55,731 bases of DNA from Nostoc desertorum CM1-VF14 (lineage in GTDB: Bacteria; Cyanobacteriota; Cyanobacteriia; Cyanobacteriales; Nostocaceae). Positions within the stretch are counted from its first letter, which is position 1. Every line of letters begins with the position of its first letter. The stretch spans positions 1 through 55,731 of the forward strand of contig JAHHHR010000051.1 in assembly GCA_019359245.1 (NCBI GenBank), given 5' to 3'. Below the pieces are notes generated by a model that searched no databases, was not told the DNA's origin, and saw only the letters and a list, made by a program, of their open reading frames with translations. Of the stretch, positions 43,201 through 51,789 are shown in pieces. Both the position numbers and the translations under genes were made by a program.

Positions 43201-44950
43201 ACTCAAAGAAATTGAATCTGCCCGCAAAGGTGTAAATAATGCTTTTGAAAATGGCACAGATTGGCAAACACCAATAGGAAGTTATTTCACAGCGAAACCA
43301 TTGGGTAAAACTGGAGCAGTTGCTTATGTTTACCCCGCAGCAGTCAATTCTTATATTGGCATTGGTCGGACTGTTTTTCGCTTATTTCCGAAAGTCTTCG
43401 AGGACTTAAAAAGTAACAACCTCTACAATCGAGCTGCCGATGTTGAAAAGCTAGTTTATCCCAGAAGCTTGCCTAAATTGACAACTAGACAACTAGAAAC
43501 TCTCGAAAAACAATTGTTAGATGATTCACTGGCAATGTTTGAAAGTGAAATTGCCTTTGCTAGATACATGACAGCAATTTTCCGAGATGATTTTCAAGTC
43601 AAGCCGCAATGCGTTTTTGGGTATAGCTTGGGTGAAACTAGTATGATGGTTGCCCAAGGAGTTTGGAGTGATTTTGAGGGCGGAAGTAACACTTTAAACT
43701 CATCACCTCTATTTGGCGATAAGTTATCTGGGCCGAAAAATGCTGTGCGTGAATATTGGGGATTAACAGATTCACCAAACAACAATTTTTGGAATACCTA
43801 TGTTCTCATGGCTACTCCATCTCAAGTGAGAGAATGCCTGAAACATGAGAATCACGTCTACTTAACTCAAATCAACACACCAGAAGAAGTATTAATTGCT
43901 GGCGAGGATGCAGCTTGTAAGCGAGTGATTACAACTCTAGGTTGTAATTCTTTCCCCGCTCCCTTCGACCATGTAATACATTGTGAAGCGATGCGATCGC
44001 AGTTCGAGGAAATCAAGAAGGTAAACAGCTTACCATCACAAAATCTTCCTGGGATTGTGTTTTATTCTGCCGCCGATTATCAACCAGTTGCACTTGAAAG
44101 AGATGCCATCGCGCATAACATCGCCAAAGGATTGTGCCAAGAGCTTGATTTTCCGCGATTGGTAAATCGTGTCTACGATGATGGTGTGAAAATATTCCTA
44201 GAAGCAGGCGCAGGTAGCGTTTGTTCACGATGGATTGATAAAATCCTCGGCAGCAAAGAACATATCACAGTCTCTCTAAATCGTAGAGGGATGGATGACC
44301 ATGCTTCGATGGTTAAAGCATTAGCAAAACTACTCAGTCATCAGGTGAATGTGGATTTATCACCGTTGTACAACAAAGCCCAAGAAACCGCTAATTCAAG
44401 TAAAGCAACATTGAGAATAGTTACCTTGGGTGGGAAAGCGATCGCTGCTACAATTTTGAGCGAAGAAAATCGTAAACTTGTTGAAAATTTGGTTGAGGAT
44501 ATTAAGTGCGATCGCTTCAAAATACAGCATCCAGATATACCTAATCTCCAACAACCTGAAATCACAGATTCTCTTAAGATTTCCAACCAGATAACCGAAC
44601 AAGAAAGTTATCCCTCTAACATCTTGCCTCAGCCAGAAGAAGTAAAACTGAAAAATATCATTGATAACGTTTTTGAAGCGAGAGAACAATTACAATCTTC
44701 TGAGTCAAGCGCAATTAGACAGCCAATTTTTCTTTCTTCCCCGCCAGTCATAACTCGAAAAATTAGTAGCATTATCAGCATGTTCGATTTAAATAAGACC
44801 CAGTATCAAAAGCTCAATGCTAATAATTCAAAGATAACTAAAGCACACACTGCCTTCTTACAAGCTAGACAAGATTACAGTCAGCAAATGAGCGAAATCA
44901 TTCAATTGCAACTAGCTTGCGCCCAAAACTTGCTTAACGACGAATCTTGA
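40202..44950 (+). CDS. hglC: HglC: ketosynthase, chain-length factor, acyltransferase
   Basis: 1582 residues, GTG start with GGAG 14 bases upstream. KS1 (1-450) is intact: Cys199 (CLDAACSSSF), DYLECHATGTLLGD and SAKANTGHLL. KS2 (about 455-915) has Glu666 where the Cys should be (VSAGENSAL) and GSGVP in place of the first catalytic His, so it is a chain-length-factor-like partner. An acyltransferase domain (about 1030-1400) has GYSLGE, Ser1142, with Tyr instead of the usual His before Ser. The C-terminal helix (ITKAHTAFLQARQDYSQQMS) resembles helices in HglE. The KS-CLF arrangement is like PfaC, and the trailing AT is like PfaB. It works with HglE, D and A on the very long acyl chain. Assignment as hglC follows gene order. 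Confidence 0.88.
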   Translation: MEKIAIIALSCLFPDANNPEEYWQNIVNQKDSTSSATVEEIGVDPTIFHNPVKGTPDKTYSLKGGYIRNFQFNPSEYNLPSEFVAGLDNTFKWSLYAAKQAIVQSGYWGNQTVLSKCGVILGNLSFPTKLSNQLFSPIYQQAINPAVRELLQDEDFDLAALPGATKASLYNAMISGLPASIVAQALSLSQINLCLDAACSSSFYAIKLASHYLWSHKADVMLAGAISCADSLFVRMLFSGVQGYAENGISRPLDKSSRGLIPADGVGMVMLKRYSDAVRDGDNILATICGNGLSNDGKGKHLLSPNPKGQTLAFERAYNEANFSPKSIDYLECHATGTLLGDTTEFNSIETFFGQHQAAPLVGSAKANTGHLLTAAGMVGLTKVILSMSHGVIPATMNVSEPLISEKGTISADKIVRTATTWPNNAPIKRAAISAFGFGGTNSHLILEQGTTAESVESTPPVPPTKVAIVGMDAFFGNCNGLDAFERSIYDGTQHFTSLPPQRWHGIENQESVLKEYGLPDGKAPVGAYIKDFEIDTLSCKIPPNEIEKLNPQQLLLLKVSDRAVKDAKLQEGGNVAVIVAAETEFSVHQLQQRWNLSWQVKDGLLNQGISLPAEHLSQLETIVKDSIHQPVEIGEYVSHIANIMASRISALWNFTGPAFTVSAGENSALKALEIAQMLLATGEVDAVVVGAVDLAGGVENVLFRSQFAPINTGVNTLGFDQQANGWTVGEGAGAVVLKRYEAAKEDNERIYAVIDAMSFAQGNSTLSDALVKPDASAISNVCKQAFKMAEIQPTEVNYVEVFGSGVPQEDEAEITGLLQAYPKVGNGLHCALGSVKSNIGHTYTASGIASLIKTALCLYYRYIPATPKWSGVKTPQVWEGSPFYVAMESRPWFVDKGGTRRIAAINSMGIDGSYAHLILSEEPSQEERDNRYLQQMPFHLFPIAVSDRSTIPDILNHLQKCIEASSSLSATASQTFATFEQQSDAKYVLSIAGRNTKELLKEIESARKGVNNAFENGTDWQTPIGSYFTAKPLGKTGAVAYVYPAAVNSYIGIGRTVFRLFPKVFEDLKSNNLYNRAADVEKLVYPRSLPKLTTRQLETLEKQLLDDSLAMFESEIAFARYMTAIFRDDFQVKPQCVFGYSLGETSMMVAQGVWSDFEGGSNTLNSSPLFGDKLSGPKNAVREYWGLTDSPNNNFWNTYVLMATPSQVRECLKHENHVYLTQINTPEEVLIAGEDAACKRVITTLGCNSFPAPFDHVIHCEAMRSQFEEIKKVNSLPSQNLPGIVFYSAADYQPVALERDAIAHNIAKGLCQELDFPRLVNRVYDDGVKIFLEAGAGSVCSRWIDKILGSKEHITVSLNRRGMDDHASMVKALAKLLSHQVNVDLSPLYNKAQETANSSKATLRIVTLGGKAIAATILSEENRKLVENLVEDIKCDRFKIQHPDIPNLQQPEITDSLKISNQITEQESYPSNILPQPEEVKLKNIIDNVFEAREQLQSSESSAIRQPIFLSSPPVITRKISSIISMFDLNKTQYQKLNANNSKITKAHTAFLQARQDYSQQMSEIIQLQLACAQNLLNDES

Positions 44951-45092
44951 CATAAGTCTACATACTTCAACCGTCAATAACCTTGGGGAAGGGGAAAGGT
45001 GAACTGATAAAAGGAAAATATTTCCTCTCCATTCCCTATTCCCCACTTCCCACTCCCCTTCTTTAATAATTGTAATCCGAGGGATAACTGCC

Positions 45093-46769
45093 GTGACAAC
45101 CGTAGATACGGTACTAAGTAAACACGATAATGGCCTTAATTTCTCTTCCTGGTCTTATAACAAAAACCAGGTTTGGAAAGGTTCTTTAGAAACTGTATCT
45201 TTCGAGAAACAAACCATCAAAGATAAATTGATGGTATTAGATAAACCCTGCTACATCGTGAAAGTTGCCGGAAAAATCGGTGTCACTAATGAGGGGTATT
45301 TATCCCCTGGTGATAATGGTACAACAGCACAAGTCGAACTACTGACATTCGCAGCACCAATCCGCATTCAACAATTTGGAGATCCGAATTTTCTCTCCTC
45401 TCATGGAGTGAAATATGCCTACGTTACCGGTGCAATGGCTGGCGGAATTGCTTCTGAAGAAATGGTCATTGCACTAGGAAAAGAGCAAATTTTGAGTTCC
45501 TTTGGTGCAGGTGGTTTAACTCCAGAACGTTTGGAAGCAGCCATAAATCGCATTCAAGAAGCTTTACCTCAAGGGCCTTATGCATTTAATTTAATTCACA
45601 GTCCTAACGAACCTGCGATTGAACGCCGGGCTGTGGATTTATATCTCAAATATCAAGTCAGAACAGTAGAAGCATCTGCATTTCTCGACTTGACCCCTAA
45701 CATTGTTTACTACCGTGTTGCTGGATTGGGGTTGAATAGCGCCAATCAAATTGAAATCAAAAATAAAATCATTGCCAAAATTTCTCGCCGAGAAGTTGCG
45801 ACTAAATTTTTGCAACCAGCACCAGCCAGAATAATCAAAGAACTCCTAGAACAAGGGTTAATTACTGAGTTACAAGCAACTCTTGCAACCAAAGTTCCGA
45901 TGGCTGATGATATTACCGTCGAGGCTGATTCTGGAGGTCATACAGATAACCGTCCCCTGGTTTGCGTGTTACCTTCTATTATTGCCTTACGGGATGAAAT
46001 TCAAGCACAATATCATTACCAAACACCCATTAGAATTGGTGTTGCAGGGGGAATTGGGACACCACAATCAGCATTAGCAGCCTTTATGATGGGTGCTGCT
46101 TATATAATGACTGGTTCCATTAATCAATCATGTGTTGAATCTGGGGCTTGTGAACATACCAAAAAGTTACTAGCTCAAGCAGAAATGGCTGATATGATAA
46201 TGGCTCCAGCAGCAGATATGTTTGAAATGGGAGTCAAATTGCAAGTTCTCAAACGGGGTACAATGTTCCCCATGCGAGCGCAGAAATTATTTGAACTCTA
46301 TCGCGCTTATGATTCCATTGAAGAGATTCCTTTGGCAGAAAGGCAGAAATTAGAAAAACAAGTTTTTCGCAAAACTATTGCCGAAGTATGGGAAGGAACT
46401 GCGGCTTATTTATCCCAAAAGAATCCTGAGAAACTTGGGAAAGCAGTTAATAATCCTAAACTGAAAATGGCGTTAATTTTCCGTTGGTATCTAGGATTAT
46501 CTTCTCGCTGGTCTAGTTCTGGTGAAAAAGGTAGAGAAGTCGATTATCAAATTTGGTGTGGCCCGGCAATGGGCGGTTTCAATGACTGGGTACGTGGTTC
46601 TTATCTGTCTGAACCAAATAATCGTGGTGTAGTTGATGTTGCTAATCAAATTATGACTGGTGCAGCCTTTTTGTATCGTGTTCAAAATTTGAAAATTCAA
46701 GGACTGCAAGCTTCCGATTATTACAGTCAATATCACCCTGTTCGTTCTACATCATTGTTGGAGCTTTAA
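45093..46769 (+). CDS. hglA: PfaD-like enoyl reductase HglA
   Basis: 558 residues, GTG start with GAGGGA upstream. TIM-barrel flavoprotein of the 2-nitropropane-dioxygenase/PfaD type: VTGAMAGGIASEEMVIALGK, SFGAGGLTPERLEAAINRIQ, EADSGGHTDNRPLV and the FMN phosphate loop VAGGIGTPQSALAAFMMGA, then YIMTGSINQSC. PfaD proteins are stand-alone trans-acting enoyl reductases of PUFA-synthase systems; here it would saturate the growing chain of the heterocyst aglycone. hglB starts two bases after its stop, so translational coupling is likely. The letter hglA follows Anabaena gene order. Confidence 0.9.
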   Translation: MTTVDTVLSKHDNGLNFSSWSYNKNQVWKGSLETVSFEKQTIKDKLMVLDKPCYIVKVAGKIGVTNEGYLSPGDNGTTAQVELLTFAAPIRIQQFGDPNFLSSHGVKYAYVTGAMAGGIASEEMVIALGKEQILSSFGAGGLTPERLEAAINRIQEALPQGPYAFNLIHSPNEPAIERRAVDLYLKYQVRTVEASAFLDLTPNIVYYRVAGLGLNSANQIEIKNKIIAKISRREVATKFLQPAPARIIKELLEQGLITELQATLATKVPMADDITVEADSGGHTDNRPLVCVLPSIIALRDEIQAQYHYQTPIRIGVAGGIGTPQSALAAFMMGAAYIMTGSINQSCVESGACEHTKKLLAQAEMADMIMAPAADMFEMGVKLQVLKRGTMFPMRAQKLFELYRAYDSIEEIPLAERQKLEKQVFRKTIAEVWEGTAAYLSQKNPEKLGKAVNNPKLKMALIFRWYLGLSSRWSSSGEKGREVDYQIWCGPAMGGFNDWVRGSYLSEPNNRGVVDVANQIMTGAAFLYRVQNLKIQGLQASDYYSQYHPVRSTSLLEL

Positions 46770-46771
46770 AA

Positions 46772-48286
46772 ATGACTATAAAACAGTCTTTCACCGCAGA
46801 CGATATTCAAGTATTTTTGGTATCTAACTTAGCTAAGTTGCTAGGAGTTGCAACTGATGAAATAGATCTCAAAGAACATTTAGAAAACTATGGGTTAGAT
46901 TCAGCCCAAGCAATGATTCTAGTAAGTAACTTAGAAAAATTGCTAGGATTTCAACCATCTCCATTGCTTCTGTGGCATTATCCAAATATTGAAGCTCTTT
47001 CACAGCGTTTAGCTGAAGAAGTGCATGATGGTTCACCAATTCAAGATACAGGGGTGACAGCTTCTAATGCTAATGCTGCTCCCTCTCTTCTAGATTTATC
47101 TGCCGAAGCTGTTCTTGACCCCACCATCCATCCCGGTGCTGCATCTAATGTAGCTATAGGTGAACCCAAGAACATCTTTTTAACTGGAGGAACAGGCTTC
47201 TTAGGAGCTTTTATCATCCGGGAATTGCTACAAGAAACCAATGCGGATATCTATTGCTTAGTGCGTGCTGCTAATGCTGAAGAAGGCAAAAGCAAACTCC
47301 AAAAGAATTTGGAACAGTATGCAATTTGGCAAGAAGAATTTAGCTCCAGAATTATTCCGATTGTCGGCGATTTATCTCAGCCATTGTTAGGTATTGGTTC
47401 GGAACAGTTTCAAACTTTAGCTGGCAATATTGATACTATATATCATAGTGCTGCTTTGTTGAATTATGTTTTTCCATACTCTGCATTGAAGGCAGCCAAT
47501 GTTTTAGGCACTCAAGAAGTTTTGAGATTGGCTTGTCAAATTAAAGTCAAGCCTGTACATTACGTTTCTAGTGTTGCTGTTTTTGAATCAACTGCTTATG
47601 CTGGCAAGGTTGTTAAAGAACAGGATGAATTCAATCATTGGGAAGGTATTTATCTTGGTTACTCACAAACTAAATGGGTAGCCGAAAAGTTAGTAAAAAT
47701 TGCTCGTGACCGTGGGCTTCCTGTAACTATCCATAGACCACCATTGATTTCAGGTGACAGCAAAACAGGCATTTGCAACACACATGACTTTATTAACCTG
47801 ATGACCAAGGGCTGTCTACAAATGGGATATTTCCCTGATGTAGATTATATGTTGGATATGTCACCTGTGGACTATGTAAGTAAAGCGATCGTTTATCTAT
47901 CACGGCAAAAAGAATCTATAGGTAAGGCTTTCAATTTACAACATCCTCAACCCGCCGCTTTGAAAATGCTAGTTGAGTGGATACGCTCTTTTGGTTATTC
48001 AGTTGAAATGATTCCTTATGAAAAATGGCAATCTGAGTTAATCAATAATGTGACTTCTGCGGACAATCCTTTATACACTCTGCGACCCTTTTTACTGGAA
48101 CGCTGGTCTGATGAACAACTGACTATTCCTGATTTGTACTTACAAGCTAGAAGACCCCACATTAGCTGCCAAGATACTCTTCATGCATTGGCAGGTAGTT
48201 CTATTGCTTGTCCTCCAATTGACTCTCAATTGTTTATGACTTATACCGCCTACTTGATTCAAAGTGGTTTCTTGAATCTCGCTTAG
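46772..48286 (+). CDS. hglB: ACP-thioester reductase HglB/HetM
   Basis: 504 residues, ATG two bases after hglA; the Shine-Dalgarno GGAG lies inside the hglA end. An acyl carrier domain (about 5-80) has its pantetheine site at Ser44 (YGLDSAQAMI). A thioester-reductase-type extended SDR domain (about 135-504) has FLTGGTGFLGAFIIRELLQE, VHYVSSVAVFES and the YxxxK at Tyr297-Lys301 (YSQTKW). It should hold the finished chain and release it reductively as the fatty alcohol. Length (506 in Anabaena HetM) and place fit HglB/HetM exactly. A palindromic repeat follows the stop. Confidence 0.93.
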   Translation: MTIKQSFTADDIQVFLVSNLAKLLGVATDEIDLKEHLENYGLDSAQAMILVSNLEKLLGFQPSPLLLWHYPNIEALSQRLAEEVHDGSPIQDTGVTASNANAAPSLLDLSAEAVLDPTIHPGAASNVAIGEPKNIFLTGGTGFLGAFIIRELLQETNADIYCLVRAANAEEGKSKLQKNLEQYAIWQEEFSSRIIPIVGDLSQPLLGIGSEQFQTLAGNIDTIYHSAALLNYVFPYSALKAANVLGTQEVLRLACQIKVKPVHYVSSVAVFESTAYAGKVVKEQDEFNHWEGIYLGYSQTKWVAEKLVKIARDRGLPVTIHRPPLISGDSKTGICNTHDFINLMTKGCLQMGYFPDVDYMLDMSPVDYVSKAIVYLSRQKESIGKAFNLQHPQPAALKMLVEWIRSFGYSVEMIPYEKWQSELINNVTSADNPLYTLRPFLLERWSDEQLTIPDLYLQARRPHISCQDTLHALAGSSIACPPIDSQLFMTYTAYLIQSGFLNLA

Positions 48287-48856
48287 GAGTTCACAACTTG
48301 CGTAGGATGTGTTAGGAGCTTAACGTATTATCCCTGATACTTTCGGTGCGTTACGGAAGCCGTAACACACCCTACAACTACAACAAAACAAGTTTATTTA
48401 GTCGATGTTTTTTAAAACTCAGTACTGCTGAATAGTTAATATTTCAGATGCCAGCAACAACTTATATACCAACAGTGGCAATATAATTGCCCTGTTTTTT
48501 TATGCTCAATAATGTAAATTTTTAGTATTCACCCCTTGACAGAAGCAATTGAGGATAGAATGGTTAGTGTTGGGCATAAAAGTTTGGTTTTACCTGCTGG
48601 CTGTTGTGAGTAATTAAAAGCCAGTGCTAGTGGTTTGAAATAACCGAACTTCTTTAATGCCCCGCTTATTCGATGTATAAGTCCTAAATTTACGTTTGGA
48701 CTGCTACATCTATCTAACTCATCACACAAGTATTTGAAAGGGTAATAACTCAAGACATTTCTTGTCGGTTCAGATATTACGCGTACTTAATTGTAGAACG
48801 AAAACTACTGTCAATGCAACGCAGCTTCATCAAGTTGAATTCACCAATATTCTTAC
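48287..48856. other. Intergenic between hglB and SDR gene
   Basis: Contains a palindromic repeat right after hglB (listed) and otherwise no credible gene; a 74-codon minus frame at 48529-48753 has no known features. The promoter of the SDR gene is presumably here. Confidence 0.45.
48302..48375. repeat. Palindromic Nostoc repeat after hglB
   Basis: GTAGGATGTGTTA (48302-48314) pairs with TAACACACCCTAC (48363-48375) at 12 of 13 positions, with a GTGCGTTACGG...CCGTAAC inner hairpin. It is a common cyanobacterial intergenic repeat and could help terminate hgl transcripts. Confidence 0.75.
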
Positions 48857-49660
48857 ATGAACACAACACATCAAACTCAGAGCAAAAAAACTGCTCTTAT
48901 AACTGGAGCAGCCGGTGGTATTGGCTACGAATTAGCATGTATTTTTGCTGCCCATGATTATAATCTTGTCTTAGTAGACAGAAACGGGTTAAAGCTTGTA
49001 GAAATTGCAGGTAAATTCCAAAAAAAATTTGGAAATCTTGTCAAAACTATTGTCAAGGATTTATCTATATCAACCGCTCCTGAAGAAATTTTCACGGAGT
49101 TGCAACTCGCCGATATTAAGATTGATGTGCTAGTCAATAATGCTGGATTTGGTATCTATGGATTATTTCACGAAACAGACCTAGCTACTGAACTGGAAAT
49201 GCTACAGGTAAATTTGGTGTGTCTCACCCATTTAACTAAGCTATTCGTGAAGCACATGGTCAAGCAAGGTGAAGGTAAAATATTAAACGTCGCCTCGGCT
49301 GCTGCTTTTCAACCTGGGCCTTTGATGGCGGTTTATTTTGCTACTAAAGCTTATATCTTATCTTTTTCAGAAGCGATCGCTAATGAATTAGAAGGTACAG
49401 GTGTCACTGTAACAGTTCTTTGCCCAGGCTCAACCGCATCTGCTTTTCATGAAAGAACCGGAATGGCTGACTCTAAGTTACTCAAGGGTAAGAGGATGAT
49501 GGATGCACAAACAGTAGCGGAAATTGGTTTTCACGCCTTAATGAAGGGTCAAACCATTGTTATTCCTGGTTTTATGAATAAGCTACTTGCAAAATGCGTC
49601 AGATTTGTACCCAGAAAACTGGTGACAAGAATTGTGAGAAATATGCAGGAAGATAAATAA
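48857..49660 (+). CDS. SDR ketoacyl reductase at the hetN position
   Basis: 267 residues, ATG start. Classical SDR: cofactor loop TALITGAAGGIGYELAC, NNAG motif VLVNNAGFGIYG, catalytic Ser147, Tyr160 and Lys164 (FATKAYI). C-terminal basic tail (VRFVPRKLVTRIVRNMQ). In Anabaena the gene between hglB and hetI is hetN, whose ERGSGR hexapeptide near residue 131 is needed to suppress extra heterocysts. Here the equivalent site reads KQGEGK (136-141), followed by ILNVAS; the RGSGR motif is absent. The overall sequence is closer to the general DltE/YqjQ-like SDRs. It may be a glycolipid-pathway reductase or a diverged hetN. I therefore give no symbol. Confidence 0.82.
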   Translation: MNTTHQTQSKKTALITGAAGGIGYELACIFAAHDYNLVLVDRNGLKLVEIAGKFQKKFGNLVKTIVKDLSISTAPEEIFTELQLADIKIDVLVNNAGFGIYGLFHETDLATELEMLQVNLVCLTHLTKLFVKHMVKQGEGKILNVASAAAFQPGPLMAVYFATKAYILSFSEAIANELEGTGVTVTVLCPGSTASAFHERTGMADSKLLKGKRMMDAQTVAEIGFHALMKGQTIVIPGFMNKLLAKCVRFVPRKLVTRIVRNMQEDK

Positions 49661-49707
49661 GCAGGGGGAGCAGGGGAGGCAGGGGAAGCAGGGAGAGAAT
49701 AAGTAAC

Positions 49708-50433
49708 TTAATTAATATACTGCCAACACTTCAAATTCCAGCCTAAATTCGCCACTGCAACAGCAGCAACATAATTGTTAGCAGGCACTAGTTCAAAAAG
49801 ACTCCAGTCTTCAGTTATCTGTAACTTGGCTGGTTCTGTGGGAGTGAGCGACACTTCAATTTGCTCTAACTGAGCTAGTCCGTCTCCAGTTGCTTTTAAA
49901 TAAGCTTCCTTACAAGTCCAGTAACGGAAAAATACTTCTTGCTGTTGCTCGGGAGATAGCGATCGCAACATTTCATATTCTCTCGGTAAAAAGAACCGTT
50001 TGGCAAGAGCTTCTAAATCAGACATCGGGCGAATATATTCTAGGTCTACACCAATTTCCCTAGTGCAATTCACCGCACACAAACCCAACCCTTGGGAGTG
50101 AGACAAGTTAAACGCCAGTCCACTATCGGCAAATGTATCTGCTAATACTGGTTTACCACGGCGTTGATAATTAAACTGCACTTGTAGGGGCTGGATATCC
50201 AAATAGCGACCTAATATAGTTCGGAGAATACCGCGGCCAGCGATAAAACGCTGCCGATGTTCCTGAAAATAAAACCGTTCAGCACGAGCCGTTTCGTCAC
50301 TGGAAAGAGTTGCTGCTAAACTTTGCAGTTTTGTTTCCGGTTGTTCAAGGTCTATGCGCCAGACATGAATATCATCTGGTAGCAAAGTTAAATCCGTCGG
50401 TGCAGGTAGCCAAATATCATTAGAAGCGGTCAT
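49708..50433 (-). CDS. hetI: 4'-Phosphopantetheinyl transferase HetI
   Basis: 241 residues, ATG start. Sfp-type motifs: FVAGRGILRTILGRYL-like (FIAGRGILRTILGR), LAFNLSHSQGLGLCAV, the magnesium site GVDLEYIRP, and FRYWTCKEAYLKATGDGLAQ. It transfers phosphopantetheine from CoA to carrier-domain Ser and should activate the ACPs of HglE and HglB. It ends 48 bases from the SDR gene, convergent with it, as in Anabaena hetN-hetI. Length matches Anabaena HetI (about 237). Confidence 0.94.
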   Translation of the reverse strand: MTASNDIWLPAPTDLTLLPDDIHVWRIDLEQPETKLQSLAATLSSDETARAERFYFQEHRQRFIAGRGILRTILGRYLDIQPLQVQFNYQRRGKPVLADTFADSGLAFNLSHSQGLGLCAVNCTREIGVDLEYIRPMSDLEALAKRFFLPREYEMLRSLSPEQQQEVFFRYWTCKEAYLKATGDGLAQLEQIEVSLTPTEPAKLQITEDWSLFELVPANNYVAAVAVANLGWNLKCWQYIN

Positions 50434-51162
50434 TGAGTCAAAAGGTCAAGGGAGTTAGTTGTACTCTAGTAGTTTGTTTAATTGCGACAATTATTATAGG
50501 TGAATCTGATTTGATGCTTTAAGGCTACTATACTATGCGCCAGACCAATGCGGTAAGCATAGCCATACCTCGCTTCGCGGTTTCAACGCGGGGTTGCAGC
50601 TAACCGCACTCTAACTATCACGCCCTTGCTATCTTAAATCTTTTCATCAAGCTTAAGTAAATTTGCAAAACAGGAACTATATATATTTCGGCAAAAATTT
50701 CAATCCGCTTAAGGGTATATTCGTACAAGAATGTGCTATAAACAGTTGCGTTAAGGACAATCATCTCTCAACTTCTAGCCGCAATTAATAGTCAAAAAAT
50801 ACTTAAAAAACCAATATAAAACGCAATGCTTCACATGCTTAGGATGGGCAATTTCCCTCACTGTTTATATAACTGCACCTGTTTTTTATAAAGTCTGCCA
50901 AAAGAGTTATTAAATGTTACATCTGACTGTAAATATAACTACTTAATACTGATTTAAAGTAGCTGTGATTACTTTTACTGACGAATATTCTAATTTATTG
51001 CCCTACATATATGTGGACTGTTTATTACTCTAGGTGTACTATCTTTAACTCAAGGTTAAATCTCCTGAAAGAGAATGCATTAAAACCCTTGACAGAGAAC
51101 AACAAATTTTCTTTTAGCTAAAACATTAGCTATTACAGTATTACTCCAAGGAATTACGAGAA
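50434..51162. other. Intergenic upstream of hetI, no gene seen
   Basis: AT-rich; one dispersed repeat block near 50538-50611 (GCGGTAAGCATAGCC, CTCGCTTCGCGGTTTC). No credible gene. Confidence 0.45.
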
Positions 51163-51432
51163 ATGTCTGCAAGTGTTTTACCAGTACCTAAACTTTGTAA
51201 AGGTCAAAGAGTAAAGTTTATGGGTGGGGAAGGCATCATCAAAAACTACCGCTTTGAGTCACGTAGCTGGGAATATTTGGTGGAGATGCCTATGGGGCCA
51301 GAGCCAGAAATGGGTCGAGTTGGTTATGAAACCATGATTTGGCTATCTGAAGTTGATATCTCTTCACTGGTAAATCATTTTTCTGACAAAATGTTAAATC
51401 TGAAACAAAAAAATCTTGCCAAAGCTTGTTAA
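51163..51432 (+). CDS. Small conserved protein, SH3-like pattern
   Basis: 89 residues, ATG start. A compact beta-rich core (CKGQRVKFMGGEGIIKNYRF, WEYLVEMPMGPEPEMGRVGY) suggests an SH3-like barrel with a short helical tail. No signal, membrane segment or catalytic motif. I recall similar small cyanobacterial proteins of unknown function but no name. A 55-residue membrane protein gene follows 43 bases later, possibly cotranscribed. Confidence 0.65.
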   Translation: MSASVLPVPKLCKGQRVKFMGGEGIIKNYRFESRSWEYLVEMPMGPEPEMGRVGYETMIWLSEVDISSLVNHFSDKMLNLKQKNLAKAC

Positions 51433-51475
51433 AAATCTATTAGAACTACTTTTTTGCAAAACATTGTGAGAATGA

Positions 51476-51643
51476 ATGATTATTAATTTGGAGTACCTTG
51501 CCTTCTTTGTGCTGCTACTGGCAGCGCTGCTATTATCAATTAAGGAAATGAGCGTTGCTTTGGATGAAGTAGATGTTGAGCGCTTTACTCTCTGGACAGG
51601 CGTTGCTTCTGTCATTGCTGGTTTACCAATAATATTGTGGTAG
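51476..51643 (+). CDS. 55-aa protein with two membrane helices
   Basis: ATG at 51476, TAG at 51641-51643. Helix 1 LEYLAFFVLLLAALLLS, polar loop IKEMSVALDEVDVERFTL, helix 2 WTGVASVIAGLPIILW. Size and topology resemble small thylakoid or toxin-like membrane proteins; no family recognised. Codon use is normal and hydropathy is clean, which supports a gene. Confidence 0.5.
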   Translation: MIINLEYLAFFVLLLAALLLSIKEMSVALDEVDVERFTLWTGVASVIAGLPIILW

Positions 51644-51789
51644 CTTCTGGGTCAATGCCATCCTCTCTATTGCAATAGTTTATTTAGGACAAGTAGTGAA
51701 AACAAGCTAGTTTGTTCACTTTTTTAGGTTTCCAAACAATATGATTGCATCCGTTGAGTAACCTAGCAGCTAAAATATTGTCTCGTTTA

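Noticed and set aside
48529..48753. 74-codon minus frame between hglB and the SDR gene
   Set aside because: No known motif; considered as a transposase fragment but not convincing.
48857..49660. Calling this gene hetN outright
   Set aside because: Position fits but the RGSGR motif is missing and the subgroup looks different.
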